From assembly GCA_963825685.1 (NCBI GenBank), contig CAWGUD010000006.1:1-64000 (forward strand): a stretch of 64,000 bases of DNA, written 5' to 3'. Positions 18,487 through 27,709 of this stretch are shown here, piece by piece. Within the stretch, counting starts at the first letter, position 1, and the number at the start of each line of letters is the position of its first letter. The notes under the pieces are model-generated. The model was given only the letters and a program-made list of their open reading frames with translations, did not search any database and was not told where the DNA came from. The DNA is from JAOUEA01 sp963825685. Its GTDB lineage: Bacteria; Actinomycetota; UBA4738; HRBIN12. The translations under genes were made by a program, and so were the position numbers.

Positions 18487-19800
18487 CTAATGCGCGTCGG
18501 CCAGCTGCGGAGCAGGGAGCGACGAAAGCTCGACCTGCTGGCCACGTGCTCGATACCTCGCGATGAGCTCGACGGGAGGCAGCGCCAGCAGGATAGCGGG
18601 GATGCCGAGCACCGAGACCGCCGTCGAGAGCAACCAGCCGGGCGTATACGAGTCGGTCAGGTCGACGCCGATGCCGACGGCCAGGGGCCCGAAGAACGCG
18701 CCGGCGGTGCCGATGAACATCGCGACGCCGTTGATCACCCCGAACGAGGTCGTGCCGAAGTAGTCCGCCATCATGGCGGTACGCAGCGGGTTCGCGCCGC
18801 CCATGCCGATGCCGATCAGGATCACGACGGGGATCGCCGCCCAGAAACTGTGCACCAGGATCAACATGGGGATGCCCGCAGTGGTCAGGGCGGTGATCCC
18901 GGCGAACACGTAGCGCTTGTCGAAGCGGTCGCCGACCATGCCGGTCGCGAGCCGTCCGACGAACGACGACATCGAGAAGATCCCGGCCGCCGCCGCGGCC
19001 AGCGTCGGCGTGATGCGTGTCTCCATGAACGGAATCTGATGCACGATCACGGCGGTCAGCCCGAAGAACACGGTGGCCTGGGCCGCCGCGAGAAGCCAGA
19101 ACGGACGCGAGCGCACGGCGACCCGGAATGGCACGCCCCACTGCACGGAGGGCGCCTCATCTTCCCCGTCGGCGGCGCGGGGGCGCCCGTCCAGCGGCTG
19201 GTGGTGCCGCGCCGGCCGGTTGCGCACGTTCGAACCCGCCGCAAGGCCGATGACGAGGAGGAGCACCGCCATGACTCGCAGCGCACCGCGCCAGCCGATC
19301 TCCTCGACCAGGAACGCGACGAAGAACGTCAGCATGCCGCCGAGCGCTCCGCCGGCCGTCGCATAGGACAGGGCACGCGCCCGCTTCTCCTCGAACCAGG
19401 TGACGGTCGACACCATGATGACCTGGCCGCCCGAGGTGGAACTCCCGATCGCGATCACGAACATCAGCAGGTAGAACTGCCAGAGCGTCTGCTGAAACGA
19501 GGTCAGGAAGACGCCCACCGCCATCACGATCACGCCGAAGAGCATCACGCGTTGCGTGCCGATGCGATCGATCAGCACGCCGACGAACGGCGCGGCCACT
19601 CCGTTCACCTCGGAGCGTACGGAAAAGGCCAGAGCGGTCGCGCCCACGCTCCAGCCGAACTCATCGATCATCGGGTTAAAGAGCGGCCCCATCCCGTAGA
19701 AGATGGTGGCGCTGAGCATCAGCAGCACGACGGCGCATGAACCGGCGACGAGCCAGCCCTCGTAGATGTTGGGAAGGATCCGGCGAAGCATGTCATGCAC
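18487..19800 (-). CDS. Major facilitator superfamily transporter
   Basis: 437 residues, intact, hydrophobic profile consistent with 12 membrane helices and a charged central loop (residues about 198-225). The motif-A-like loop GVLIDRIGTQRVM lies between helices 2 and 3, and its counterpart MVGDRFDKRYVF lies in the second half. Resembles the monocarboxylate/oxalate-formate type of MFS carrier in pattern; the substrate cannot be assigned. Monocistronic. Confidence 0.9.
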   Translation of the reverse strand: MHDMLRRILPNIYEGWLVAGSCAVVLLMLSATIFYGMGPLFNPMIDEFGWSVGATALAFSVRSEVNGVAAPFVGVLIDRIGTQRVMLFGVIVMAVGVFLTSFQQTLWQFYLLMFVIAIGSSTSGGQVIMVSTVTWFEEKRARALSYATAGGALGGMLTFFVAFLVEEIGWRGALRVMAVLLLVIGLAAGSNVRNRPARHHQPLDGRPRAADGEDEAPSVQWGVPFRVAVRSRPFWLLAAAQATVFFGLTAVIVHQIPFMETRITPTLAAAAAGIFSMSSFVGRLATGMVGDRFDKRYVFAGITALTTAGIPMLILVHSFWAAIPVVILIGIGMGGANPLRTAMMADYFGTTSFGVINGVAMFIGTAGAFFGPLAVGIGVDLTDSYTPGWLLSTAVSVLGIPAILLALPPVELIARYRARGQQVELSSLPAPQLADAH

Positions 19801-19982
19801 CCCCGGCGCCGGATGCGCTCAGTTCAACGAGTTACCGCACTGCGACGTGAGCGAACGTGAGTCCGGCTTGCTCATATCGCGGGCCGGCTCATGGTACGGC
19901 CTGCTCGCAATATGAGTGATGGCTTACCGATGAAGATTCCCACTCAGCATATTCACAGCGCTCGCGGTCACGGCCGCCTTCG

Positions 19983-20489
19983 CTACTGGGTCGCGCTGCC
20001 CCGCAGTCCGAGCGCTCCGCGCAACGCCTCGACCATACCGAGGTGGCGATTGCTGTGGACCAGCGTGCTCAGCGCGACCGCATAGACGGTCGAGCCGTCC
20101 GCGTTCGCCGCGATGCTCGCATTCACCCAGCCGTCGAATGCGTCGAAGGACGCGGAGGCATACGCCGCAATCGTTTCCTTCGGCGGCAGGACGAGGTTGG
20201 CGGTCGCTTCGTCGCCGAGCCCTGTCCCGGCGCCGTGCGAGCCAAGCTCCGAGCCCGCAAGTCCCCAGGCCCTTGCCACGTCCTCGGTGTCCCAGATCTG
20301 GGGTCCACCGCCGTGCTCGGCCCGATCGACATCGTTCCATCTGCCGATATGCCAGAGATGGAACCCGATCGACGGCGCACCCGGACGAGGCTGCCATGTG
20401 AGCTGGTCGTCCGACAGGTCTGCGGCAAGGTCGAGCAGGCGTTGCCGGGACAGGCGAATCTGGGTGAGCAGCGGCCCAAATGCGTCCAT
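19983..20489 (-). CDS. DinB/YfiT-like four-helix metal-binding protein
   Basis: 168 residues beginning MDAFGPLLTQIRLSRQRLLD. DinB-type features: ADLSDDQLTWQPRPGAPSIG, the first His ligand in FHLWHIGRWNDVDR, and the distal His in ALSTLVHSNRHLGMVEALRG. AAAGGAG stands 8 nt before the ATG. Members are putative metal-dependent thiol transferases or hydrolases; the substrate is unknown. Followed on the same strand by nothing within the next kilobase. Confidence 0.85.
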   Translation of the reverse strand: MDAFGPLLTQIRLSRQRLLDLAADLSDDQLTWQPRPGAPSIGFHLWHIGRWNDVDRAEHGGGPQIWDTEDVARAWGLAGSELGSHGAGTGLGDEATANLVLPPKETIAAYASASFDAFDGWVNASIAANADGSTVYAVALSTLVHSNRHLGMVEALRGALGLRGSATQ

Positions 20490-20527
20490 CGCAGGACTCC
20501 TTTCGCACTGAGGGACACCGGCCAGCG

Positions 20528-21079
20528 CTACCCGCCCGGGATTAGCGCCGTCCCGCTCGCGACCACGTCCTGCACGCGGTCGGCCGTGAGCTGCGCGTTC
20601 GTGTCGTCCGAGGTGTCCAGCACCGCGCCCGGCAACTCGCCCGCGGCAGCCTCGCGAGACAGCTGCTCGTGCAGCGCTCGCGCGCGGTCGGGGAGGCTCT
20701 CGCGCCGCGCGGAGTCGCGGGCGAGCGTGACGTCGAGACGGGGGAGCAGCGTGACGAGGTGCACGGGCGCGTCGATGCCTGCGAGCGCCTCGCGGTAGTG
20801 GGCGGCCATCTCGGCGGTGACGATGTCGTCGATGACGGCCGCATACCTCGCGGCGACCGATTCGCGCGCCAGCGCCGAGGCGTTCCGCACCGCGAGGAGG
20901 AGCTGCTCGGCGGCCTGCGCGTCGCCTGCCCACGGATGACGGTAGCCGGCCTTCACCATGTGCCGCAGCGTGTCCACCTCGACATGCAGCATGCGGTCGA
21001 AGCGCTCGCAGAGCGCCTCAGCGACCGAGGTCTTGCCGGCGCCGGGCGGCCCGCTGACGATAATGACGTGCTGACTCAT
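20528..21079 (-). CDS. P-loop NTPase/kinase-like protein
   Basis: 183 residues. Walker A GPPGAGKTS at 10-18; VEVDTLRHMVKAGYRHPW may form the substrate-facing segment and DVTLARDSARR a lid-like helix. General shape of small-molecule kinases of the AAA_33/zeta-like class (chloramphenicol phosphotransferase and gluconate kinase relatives). Starts 27 nt after the nadC stop and is probably transcribed with it. Substrate unknown. Confidence 0.75.
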   Translation of the reverse strand: MSQHVIIVSGPPGAGKTSVAEALCERFDRMLHVEVDTLRHMVKAGYRHPWAGDAQAAEQLLLAVRNASALARESVAARYAAVIDDIVTAEMAAHYREALAGIDAPVHLVTLLPRLDVTLARDSARRESLPDRARALHEQLSREAAAGELPGAVLDTSDDTNAQLTADRVQDVVASGTALIPGG

Positions 21080-21106
21080 CGGCAGGGCTGGCTCATCGAA
21101 GCGCCG

Positions 21107-21982
21107 TCACAGCGCCTCGAGGTCGAGCGAGATGTCGAGCGCGGGCGCCGAGTGCGTCAGCGCGCCCACCGAGATGAGATGCACACCAGTCGCAGCGATG
21201 TCGCGCACGGTATTGAGATTGACGTTCCCTGATGCCTCGAACAGCAGCCCGTCGCCGTCCGCCGACTCGACCACGTGGCGCATCTCCGCCGGCGACATGT
21301 TGTCGAGGAGGATGATGTCCGCCCCGGCCGCCAGCGCGAGCAGCGCCATTGCCGCATCGGTGACCTCGATCTCCACACGCAGCGTGTGCGGCGCGTTGCG
21401 GCGCGCCTCCTCGACGAGCTCGGGAATGGCGACGCCGCGCTTGAGCGCCGCCTCGATGTGGTTGTCCTTGATGAGGATGCCGTCCTCGAGGGTGTTGCGG
21501 TGGTTGCGGCCGCCGCCCACGCGCACGGCGTAGCGCTCAAGCTCGCGCAGGCCGGGCGTGGTCTTCCGCGTGTCGAGGATCTGCGCGGTGCCGCCCTCGG
21601 CGGCCGTCCGCACGAACTGTCGCGTCATCGTCGCGACCCCCGACATGCGCTGTAGCAGGTTCAGCGCTACGCGCTCGCTCGACAGCATCGGTGCGAGGGG
21701 GCCTGTCACCTCGGCGACGACCTGGCCCGGCTCCACGGAGGAGCCGTCCGGTGCGAGCACCTCGAGGTCCAGCTCGCGCGACATCGCCTCGAACGTTGCG
21801 CGCACGACATCGAGACCACAGACGACGCCAGACGCCTTGAACAGGAACAGGCCACGCCCGCGCTGATCCGGCGGGACGAGGGCGCGCGTGGTCACATCGC
21901 TGGCCGCGCGGTCCTCCGCGAGCGCCCGGCGCACGATACGCGCGACGGCCTGCGGGTCTGGCGGACGCACCTCATCGAGCAT
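21107..21982 (-). CDS. nadC: Nicotinate-nucleotide diphosphorylase (carboxylating)
   Basis: 291 residues, intact. Converts quinolinate and PRPP to nicotinate mononucleotide. Key blocks: LAEDRAASDVTTRALV, LNLLQRMSGVATMTRQFV, ILDTRKTTPGLRELERYAV with substrate-binding Arg and Lys, GGGRNHRNTLEDGILIKDNH, and VEIEVTD. An in-frame ATG lies 66 codons further upstream, but the family start and a GGGAGG motif 5-10 nt before it favour 21982. nadB and nadA lie 3-7 kb away on the same strand, not in one operon. Confidence 0.95.
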   Translation of the reverse strand: MLDEVRPPDPQAVARIVRRALAEDRAASDVTTRALVPPDQRGRGLFLFKASGVVCGLDVVRATFEAMSRELDLEVLAPDGSSVEPGQVVAEVTGPLAPMLSSERVALNLLQRMSGVATMTRQFVRTAAEGGTAQILDTRKTTPGLRELERYAVRVGGGRNHRNTLEDGILIKDNHIEAALKRGVAIPELVEEARRNAPHTLRVEIEVTDAAMALLALAAGADIILLDNMSPAEMRHVVESADGDGLLFEASGNVNLNTVRDIAATGVHLISVGALTHSAPALDISLDLEAL

Positions 21983-22141
21983 TGCAGCCTCCCGACTCGA
22001 TACTACCGGAGCGGACCCGCGAGGAGCCGCACCCGAGTAGGCACCGTCGACGAGATATCCACCATGCATCAGAAGTTGTGGATAGTTTTCTGGATCCGGC
22101 AGCCAAGCTGCGAGAGCCCGCCGGGATGGATCGATGCGATC

Positions 22142-22177
22142 GTAGGTGGCCGCGCTGAACATAGCGCGGCCACCTAC
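22142..22177. terminator. Perfect 15-bp hairpin upstream of nadC
   Basis: GTAGGTGGCCGCGCT, loop GAACAT, AGCGCGGCCACCTAC. Lies between the 57-residue ORF (stop 22209) and nadC on the same strand, so it probably terminates the upstream transcript. No U-tract is visible. Confidence 0.55.
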
Positions 22178-22208
22178 CATGCCGTACTCGGCCCTCCGTC
22201 AGTCTGCC

Positions 22209-22382
22209 CTACTTCGAGGTGGAGTCTTTCCGCCACACGCTGCCCGGGCGCTGCTTGTTCGCGCCGGTGAAGTCGCGGACGGCGTTGCAGTGCGCACAGA
22301 CGCCCATGGTCGAGTCCCTGCCGGGCGTCGACAGCATCCAGTGGTGCACACACTCGTCGGTTGACGGGCTCGTGTCGGTCAT
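22209..22382 (-). CDS. 57-residue Cys/His small protein
   Basis: A short ORF: MTDTSPSTDECVHHWML, then GVCAHCNAVRDFTG, ending RKDSTSK. C-x-H-H-W followed 17 residues later by C-x-x-C and an aromatic is a minimal zinc-ribbon pattern. It lies just after the DEAD-box helicase stop on the same strand (50 nt), with a strong hairpin behind it, which fits a real gene at the end of that transcript. I know the pattern only as a recurrent small hypothetical; no function is offered. Confidence 0.6.
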   Translation of the reverse strand: MTDTSPSTDECVHHWMLSTPGRDSTMGVCAHCNAVRDFTGANKQRPGSVWRKDSTSK

Positions 22383-22432
22383 GCTGCCTCGTGTTTCACT
22401 GCGCCTGGGGTCGTGGACTCGAGCGTCTCAGT

Positions 22433-23986
22433 TTAAGCCCTGGCGTTGCTTCCGGACGGCCTCGAGGGGCGATTCCTTGGACGGCCGCCACGAGGCGCCT
22501 CGTTCCAGGGTCCGGAGCGGCCTTCCGGCCGGCCGGGGCCGCGACGCTGGTTCCCGCCACGGTTGGGCCCACCGCCACCGCGCGGCCCAAACGAGCCGCC
22601 GCGCTGCGGCGAACGTGAGGGCGGCAGTCCGTGCGGTGCATCCCATGCCGCGAGGTCGAGCAGGCGCGGGTCATCCGCCTCCATCGGCACGATGGAGAAG
22701 TCGAGGCCGGCTTCCCGCTCAAGACGGACCACGTCGTGTACCTCGCCCGGCGCTGCCAGCGTCACGACGAGGCCGTCCTCACCAGCACGCGCGGTGCGGC
22801 CGGAGCGGTGCAGGTAGGTCTTGCCGTCCTCGGGCAGGTCGTAGTGGACCACCACATCGATGCCATCGACGTGCAGTCCGCGCGCAGCCACGTTGGTAGC
22901 TACAAGCACCGACACCTGGCCCGAAATGAATGTGGCGAGCATGCGGTCGCGCTTGTTCTGCGACAGCCGTCCGTGCAGCGCGCCTGCCCGCAGGCCCTCA
23001 CGCTCCAGGTACATCGCCAGACGGTCCGCGCCGTGAGTCGTGCGCACGAACACCAGCGCGCGACGCGCACTGGAGCAGATCCGCGCGGTGACGGCGACGC
23101 GCTCGTCGTTGCTGACGCCGATGAAGCGCTGAGTCAGCGTGTCGACGGTCACCTCGTCGGACACGATCTCGTGCCGGACGGGGTCGTGCTGGTAGCGCTG
23201 TACGAGCTCGCCGACGGCGCCGTCGAGGGTGGCCGAGAACAGCAGCGTCTGCGGCTGGCCTTCAACGTTGCTCAGGATGCGCTCGACCTGCGGCATGAAG
23301 CCCATGTCGGCCATCTGATCGGCTTCATCGAGGACGACGAACTGGACATCGGCGAGCGAAAGCTCGTCGCGCTCGAGCAGGTCGTTCAGGCGGCCGGGCG
23401 TCGCGATGACGATGTCGACGCCGGCACGCAGCGCATTGATCTGGCGGCTCATCGACACGCCGCCGTAGATGGCGGTCAGCCAGAGCTGCCGCGAAGCCGC
23501 GAGAGGCGCGAGCGCCTCCGCGATCTGGTTCGCCAGCTCACGCGTCGGCACGAGGACGAGCGAGTGCGGCCGGCGCTTCTTCGAGGTGGTCGTGCGCTCG
23601 ATCATCGGCAGGCCGAACGCGAGCGTCTTGCCGGAGCCGGTCTTCGCCTTGCCGCACACATCGCGGCCGGCGAGCGCGTCCGGGATCGTCAGCGCCTGCA
23701 CGGGAAACGGCTCGCGGATCCCCGCCTGAGCAAGGGCCGCAACAAGGTCGGCGGAAAGGCCGAGGTCTTCGAAGGTCACGCCCGGCTCGGCGAATGCCTC
23801 ATCTACCTCGGAAGCGTCGTAGACATCGGAGGCGTCAGCGACATCAGGAGCATCGAGGACAGCGATGGCGCCTTCCTCGGCAGTGGAAAAACGCGCCGCA
23901 GCGCGCGCAAAGAGGGACAAAGAATGGTCTCCATTCGAATACGGCTGCCATCGAGGTATCGGGGCGTCCAGATTTGCGCACCGCAT
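22433..23986 (-). CDS. DEAD-box ATP-dependent RNA helicase with RGG-rich tail
   Basis: 517 residues, intact. Q-motif FEDLGLSADLVAALAQAGI...PFPVQ; motif I AKTGSGKT (114-121); PTRELA; motif II DEAD (220-223); SAT in LLFSATLDG; C-terminal RecA domain with ATNVAARGLHVDGID and HRSGRTARAGEDG. The last 60 residues are Gly/Arg/Pro-rich, as in RNA-chaperone-like helicases (RhlE/CsdA type). The first 65 residues are poorly conserved and no ribosome-binding site stands before the ATG, so the start may be further inside. Role: RNA remodelling in ribosome assembly or cold response. Confidence 0.93.
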   Translation of the reverse strand: MRCANLDAPIPRWQPYSNGDHSLSLFARAAARFSTAEEGAIAVLDAPDVADASDVYDASEVDEAFAEPGVTFEDLGLSADLVAALAQAGIREPFPVQALTIPDALAGRDVCGKAKTGSGKTLAFGLPMIERTTTSKKRRPHSLVLVPTRELANQIAEALAPLAASRQLWLTAIYGGVSMSRQINALRAGVDIVIATPGRLNDLLERDELSLADVQFVVLDEADQMADMGFMPQVERILSNVEGQPQTLLFSATLDGAVGELVQRYQHDPVRHEIVSDEVTVDTLTQRFIGVSNDERVAVTARICSSARRALVFVRTTHGADRLAMYLEREGLRAGALHGRLSQNKRDRMLATFISGQVSVLVATNVAARGLHVDGIDVVVHYDLPEDGKTYLHRSGRTARAGEDGLVVTLAAPGEVHDVVRLEREAGLDFSIVPMEADDPRLLDLAAWDAPHGLPPSRSPQRGGSFGPRGGGGPNRGGNQRRGPGRPEGRSGPWNEAPRGGRPRNRPSRPSGSNARA

Positions 23987-24228
23987 GATGCAGACGGCCC
24001 ACAGCCGAGGGTCGTCGCTCGTGTGCTGCTCAGAGACGGCAAGCCGGCATTCAATCCAGAGCGCTCGATGCGCGCCGACCGCTCTTTCCGGACTCAGGTG
24101 AGCAAGTGCACACGTGAACGACGAGAGCAGAGACGTGTCTGAGGATGTCCCCGGCAGGCGTGCCTTCCGAAGACGTGCATCTACCGTACCACGCGATCAC
24201 GTTTCGGTCGCGACCGCTGCTCCGATGG

Positions 24229-24924
24229 TCATGGCTGGTGATACTCGGTGAGCCAGCAGGCCAGTGCTTCGGCCTCGCGGATCACATCGCCAAGCGGCGG
24301 CATGTGATCCAGTTCGACACCAGCAGGCGCACCCGTCTCGATTCCATCCGTATCGAAACGGTGAACATGTAGACCGTCAAGACCATGGCAACTGTCGTAG
24401 CGGAAAACATCACGTCTCGGATCGCCCGGCACATAAGCATGGTAGTTGTACTCCGAAGTCATTACGGTGAGCCGGTTCAATGCATCGCGCTGGACGCCGA
24501 GCCATTTGTTGACGATAACAATCGCACCGCCGCTCGTGACGATGCGGCCCAAGAGATTCACGGCAAGAAGCTGACCGTTGGCATCGACGGTTTCGACGAA
24601 GCGGGTCGTATCACGGGTGATGACACTCTCGTTCAAGAGCGCCTGGATGTGGTTCTCGTGGACTACCTGGTAGTTGGAATACTCGTGCCAGCCGGCGAGC
24701 CCAGCGGCCTCCCGGAGTTGGAGCAAAGTTCGGTAGCTGATCAGCCACCTGCTGACCTCCGCCGTCTCTTTGAGATAGCCAGCGCGGACGGCCTGAAGCG
24801 CAAACTCCGAAGTGCACTCGTAGCGCTTCTCGAGTCTGCGGCAGTACGTTTCTAGCCGTCGAATGGTGGCTTCTACGGGCTCCACGGTACGTCGCGTTAC
24901 GGTAGTCACGATCTTCAGCCTCAT
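24229..24924 (-). CDS. TumE-like toxin domain fused to an N-terminal antitoxin-like helical segment
   Basis: 231 residues. The C-terminal part (from about 100) shows the TumE/DUF6516 pattern: GQLLAVNLLGRI, YNYHAYVPGD, DVFRYDSCHGLDGLHVHRFD. The N-terminal part, LEKRYECTSEFALQAVRAG and LKETAEVSRWLISYRTLLQL, resembles the small helical partner usually encoded separately beside such toxins. The two seem fused here. Base composition is clearly more AT-rich than the surroundings and I see no CCTCGA/TCGAGG hexamer, which is frequent elsewhere, so recent acquisition is likely. Family assignment is by motif memory and needs a profile search. Confidence 0.5.
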   Translation of the reverse strand: MRLKIVTTVTRRTVEPVEATIRRLETYCRRLEKRYECTSEFALQAVRAGYLKETAEVSRWLISYRTLLQLREAAGLAGWHEYSNYQVVHENHIQALLNESVITRDTTRFVETVDANGQLLAVNLLGRIVTSGGAIVIVNKWLGVQRDALNRLTVMTSEYNYHAYVPGDPRRDVFRYDSCHGLDGLHVHRFDTDGIETGAPAGVELDHMPPLGDVIREAEALACWLTEYHQP

Positions 24925-24971
24925 CAACCCGAACAAGCGTACGGATAGCCGTGCAACTAGGGTAGCACTCT

Positions 24972-26521
24972 CTACTCCCCCACACAGAACACGATATGGC
25001 GCCGCCACTCCTCGCGAGGCTCCGGCCAGTCGCTGCGGTAGTGGGCGCCACGCGACTCCTCGCGGGCGAGGGCGGCGGTGGCCGCGAGGCGAGCGCACGT
25101 CAGCAGCGAGCGCAGCTCGTGGCCGGAGCGGTCCTCGGCGCGGGCAGCACCGCGTCCCACCTCGCGAGGCGGTCGACGGCCTCGGCAAGACTCGCACCGT
25201 CCCGCTCGATGCCGACGTGCGACCACATCAGGGCACGTAGCTCCTCGGAGGTCGGAGGCGCGAGGCCATTCTTGCTCGGTGGCAGCGGGCGCGCATCGAG
25301 CGTGGGGACGAGCGAGCTCGGCTGGTCCTGCAGCCGCTCGACCACTCGCTTCGCGAAGACCACCGTCTCGAGCAGTGAGTTGCTCGCGAGGCGGTTTGCG
25401 CCGTGTACGCCGGTACAGGCCACCTCGCCAACGGCGTAGAGGCCAGCGATGGTCGTCTCGCCCCAGGTGTTCGTGCGCACGCCGCCCATGGTGTAGTGCG
25501 CAGCGGGCGAGACCGGAATGCGATCGCGGCTCATGTCGAGGCCGGCATCGAGACACGTGCGATAGATCTGCGGGAAGCGCGCCGCCAACCACGATGCCGA
25601 CCGGTCGGTGATGTCGAGGAGGACGTGGTCGGCCTCGGTGGCGGCCATCTCCCGGCGAGCGGCGCGCGCGACCACATCGCGCGGCGCGAGCTCGGCGAGC
25701 CGGTGGTAGTGCGGCATGAAGCGCTCGCCGGCCGCGTTGAAGAGGAGCGCGCCCTCGCCTCGGACGGCCTCCGAGATGAGGAAGACCGGCACACCCGGCA
25801 GACGCAGTGCCGTCGGGTGGAACTGCGTAAACTCGAGGTCCATGACCTCGGCGCCCGCGCGGTAGGCGAGCGCGACTCCGTCACCCGTCGCGACATCCGG
25901 GTTCGTCGTGAAGCGGTACAACTGGCCCGCGCCGCCAGTGGCGAGGACGACCGCAGGCGCCTCGTACCGGGCGGAGCGCGACCGCCGCCAATCGAACGTA
26001 TCCAGGCCGGCGATGCGCCCGCCTTCGACGATGAGGTTGTCGCCGAGCGTGTGCTCGATGACCGTGACACCCTCGCGCTGGGCGAGCCCGGCGAGCGACA
26101 GCTCGATCTCGAGGCCGGTCGCGTCGCCGCGCGCGTGCAGGATACGCGCCGCCGAGTGCGCCGCCTCGCGGCCGAGCGACACCGCGCCGTCGGTCGCATC
26201 GAAGCGCACCCCGTAACGCACGAGGTCCGCGATGCGGTCGGCAGCCTCCGTCACGAGCACGCGCGCCGCCAGCTCATCGACGAGGCCCGCGCCCGCCTCG
26301 ATCGTGTCGTCGAAGTGCGCCTCGGGCGAGTCCTCCGGGCCGACGGCGGCGGCGATGCCGCCCTGCGCGTAGCGCGTGTTCGCCTCGTCGATGGAGCCCT
26401 TCGTCACGACGAGGACGCTCGCGCCACGCTCGTGCGCCTGCAGCGCGGTGTACAGCCCCGCGATACCCGAGCCGACGACGATCACATCGAAGCGCGTCCC
26501 GGAGGGCGGCCAGGTGGTCAT
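24972..26521 (-). CDS. nadB: L-aspartate oxidase, one frameshift
   Basis: Flavoenzyme that makes iminoaspartate for quinolinate synthesis. N-terminal FAD site VIVVGSGIAGLYTALQA; STR-like loop GSIDEANTRYAQGGIAAA; FTQFHPTALRLPG; MGGVRTNTWGETTIAGLYA; GVHGANRLASNSLLETVVF. The last 50 codons are in another frame after a slip near 25,130 (RSLLTCARLAATAALAREES, then SRGAHYRSDWPE). About 516 codons. Its ATG overlaps the thioesterase stop (ATGA), so it is the last gene of the GNAT-thioesterase-nadB unit. Confidence 0.94.
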
Positions 26522-26978
26522 GCGGTGCCTTCCGATGTGGTAGCTGAGCCACCCTCGTACGCCTCGATGGCGGCGGCGATCGCGGGCCAGTCGGGCGGCG
26601 TCTCGGCGCGTCCCGACTGCGCGTTCACGTAGGCATAGCGGTGGGTCATCCTCGCCACGGTGCGGCCATCCGACGCGGCCGGCGACCTCACACTCGAATG
26701 TCAGGCGAGCGGGCGCGGCGACCGAGGCACGGAGCCGCACGACCGCGGCATCGTCCCAGCGCAGCGGCGCGAGATAACGCGTCTCGGTGTGCGTCTGGAA
26801 GCGCAGCACGTCGCGATGACTCGGCAGCCCCGCCTCGATGTCGTACGCTGTCGAGGGCGATCTCCGTCAGTGCCAGCAGCACACCGCCGTGCACGAACGG
26901 CGTGCCGCCGAACGAGTCCGTGTGCCGCAGCGGCAGTCGCAGCTCGAAGCGGAACGGGGGCGCGGCGTCCGAGGTCAC
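26518..26978 (-). CDS. Hotdog-fold acyl-CoA thioesterase (4HBT type), frameshifted
   Basis: About 153 codons. Starts GTG with TSDAAPPFRFELRLPLRHTD; the segment RHTDSFGGTPFVHGGVLLAL holds the catalytic-type acid and HGG region, followed in other frames by AYDIEAGLPSHRDVLRFQTH, RLTFECEVAG and RMTHRYAYVNAQSGRAE. Slips near 26,845 and 26,675. Overlaps the GNAT stop (GTGA) and the nadB start (ATGA). The link to NAD synthesis is positional only. Confidence 0.75.
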
Positions 26979-27529
26979 TTCGAGCCCTCGCGCGTTGCGC
27001 GCCACTCATCGACGAGCAGGCCATAGAGGCACTGGTCCCACCAGCGGCCCTTGAAGTACCCGTGGTCGCGCTGCTGACCCTCGAGGCGCATTCCGAGGCG
27101 TTCGAGGACGCGTCGCGAGGCAGCGTTGTCGGCGATGCACCACGACCAGACGCGGTGCAACCCGAGCTCCTCGAAGCCGAGGCGCAGCATCTCCTCGGCG
27201 GCCTCGGTCGCGTAGCCGTGGCCCCACAGCTCCGGGTCAAGCTCGTAACCGATGTTGCCCGTGAGCGCGCCGGGCGCATCGAGGCGCAGGCCACGATTCC
27301 CGGCGAGCCGCCCGACCTCGTCAGGCACAATCACGAGCTGCCACTTCCAGCGAGGCGACTCGGCCTGCTGGTCGAGGAACATCCGCACGAGCGCCTCAGC
27401 GGACGCGGGCGTGAGCTCCGAGCTGGGGTAGTACGTCTGGTAGCGCGCGTCCGACTGGTAGCGCAGCACGGCCGGCACATCGGACGCCTCGAACTCACGC
27501 AGCAGCAATCGATCGGTGCGGCGCTCCAT
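26975..27529 (-). CDS. GNAT N-acetyltransferase, RimJ/RimL type
   Basis: 184 residues, intact. TDRLLLREFEASDVPAVLRY at the N-terminus; acetyl-CoA loop GYELDPELWGHGYATEAAEE; then HRVWSWCIADNAASRRVLER and LGMRLEGQQRDHGYFKGRWW, the standard RimJ/RimL arrangement. Likely acetylates a protein N-terminus or small molecule. First gene of the unit with the thioesterase and nadB. Confidence 0.9.
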   Translation of the reverse strand: MERRTDRLLLREFEASDVPAVLRYQSDARYQTYYPSSELTPASAEALVRMFLDQQAESPRWKWQLVIVPDEVGRLAGNRGLRLDAPGALTGNIGYELDPELWGHGYATEAAEEMLRLGFEELGLHRVWSWCIADNAASRRVLERLGMRLEGQQRDHGYFKGRWWDQCLYGLLVDEWRATREGSK

Positions 27530-27574
27530 GCTTAACGGCCTCGTGAGGTCATGAGCGCGCGGTTCTCGGAGTGT

Positions 27575-27653
27575 GGTTCGACAGGCTCACCACGAACGGA
27601 GAGGAGGAGTCCCACTCCACATCAATCCGTTCGTCCTGAGCCTGTCGAAGGAC
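27575..27653. repeat. Inverted pair of a dispersed 25-bp repeat (REP doublet)
   Basis: GGTTCGACAGGCTCACCACG... (27575-27599) and its near reverse complement ...GTCCTGAGCCTGTCGAAGG (27627-27653) flank 27 bases. Related copies lie at 48093-48221 (another inverted pair) and 52135-52169. Confidence 0.8.
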
Positions 27654-27709
27654 GGACGCGCCGCTCGACAGAACATCCTCGTAACCGCAGCCGTGCAACG
27701 TAAGGTTGC

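Noticed and set aside
18130..19740. A 536-codon plus-strand ORF opposite the MFS carrier and overlapping dtd
   Set aside because: Contradicts two intact genes, and its product is rich in Arg, His and Glu repeats without domains.
25403..26632. A 409-codon plus-strand ORF opposite nadB
   Set aside because: It is antisense to a well-supported gene, has Arg/Ala-rich composition and no family motif. Long antisense ORFs are expected in GC-rich codon patterns.
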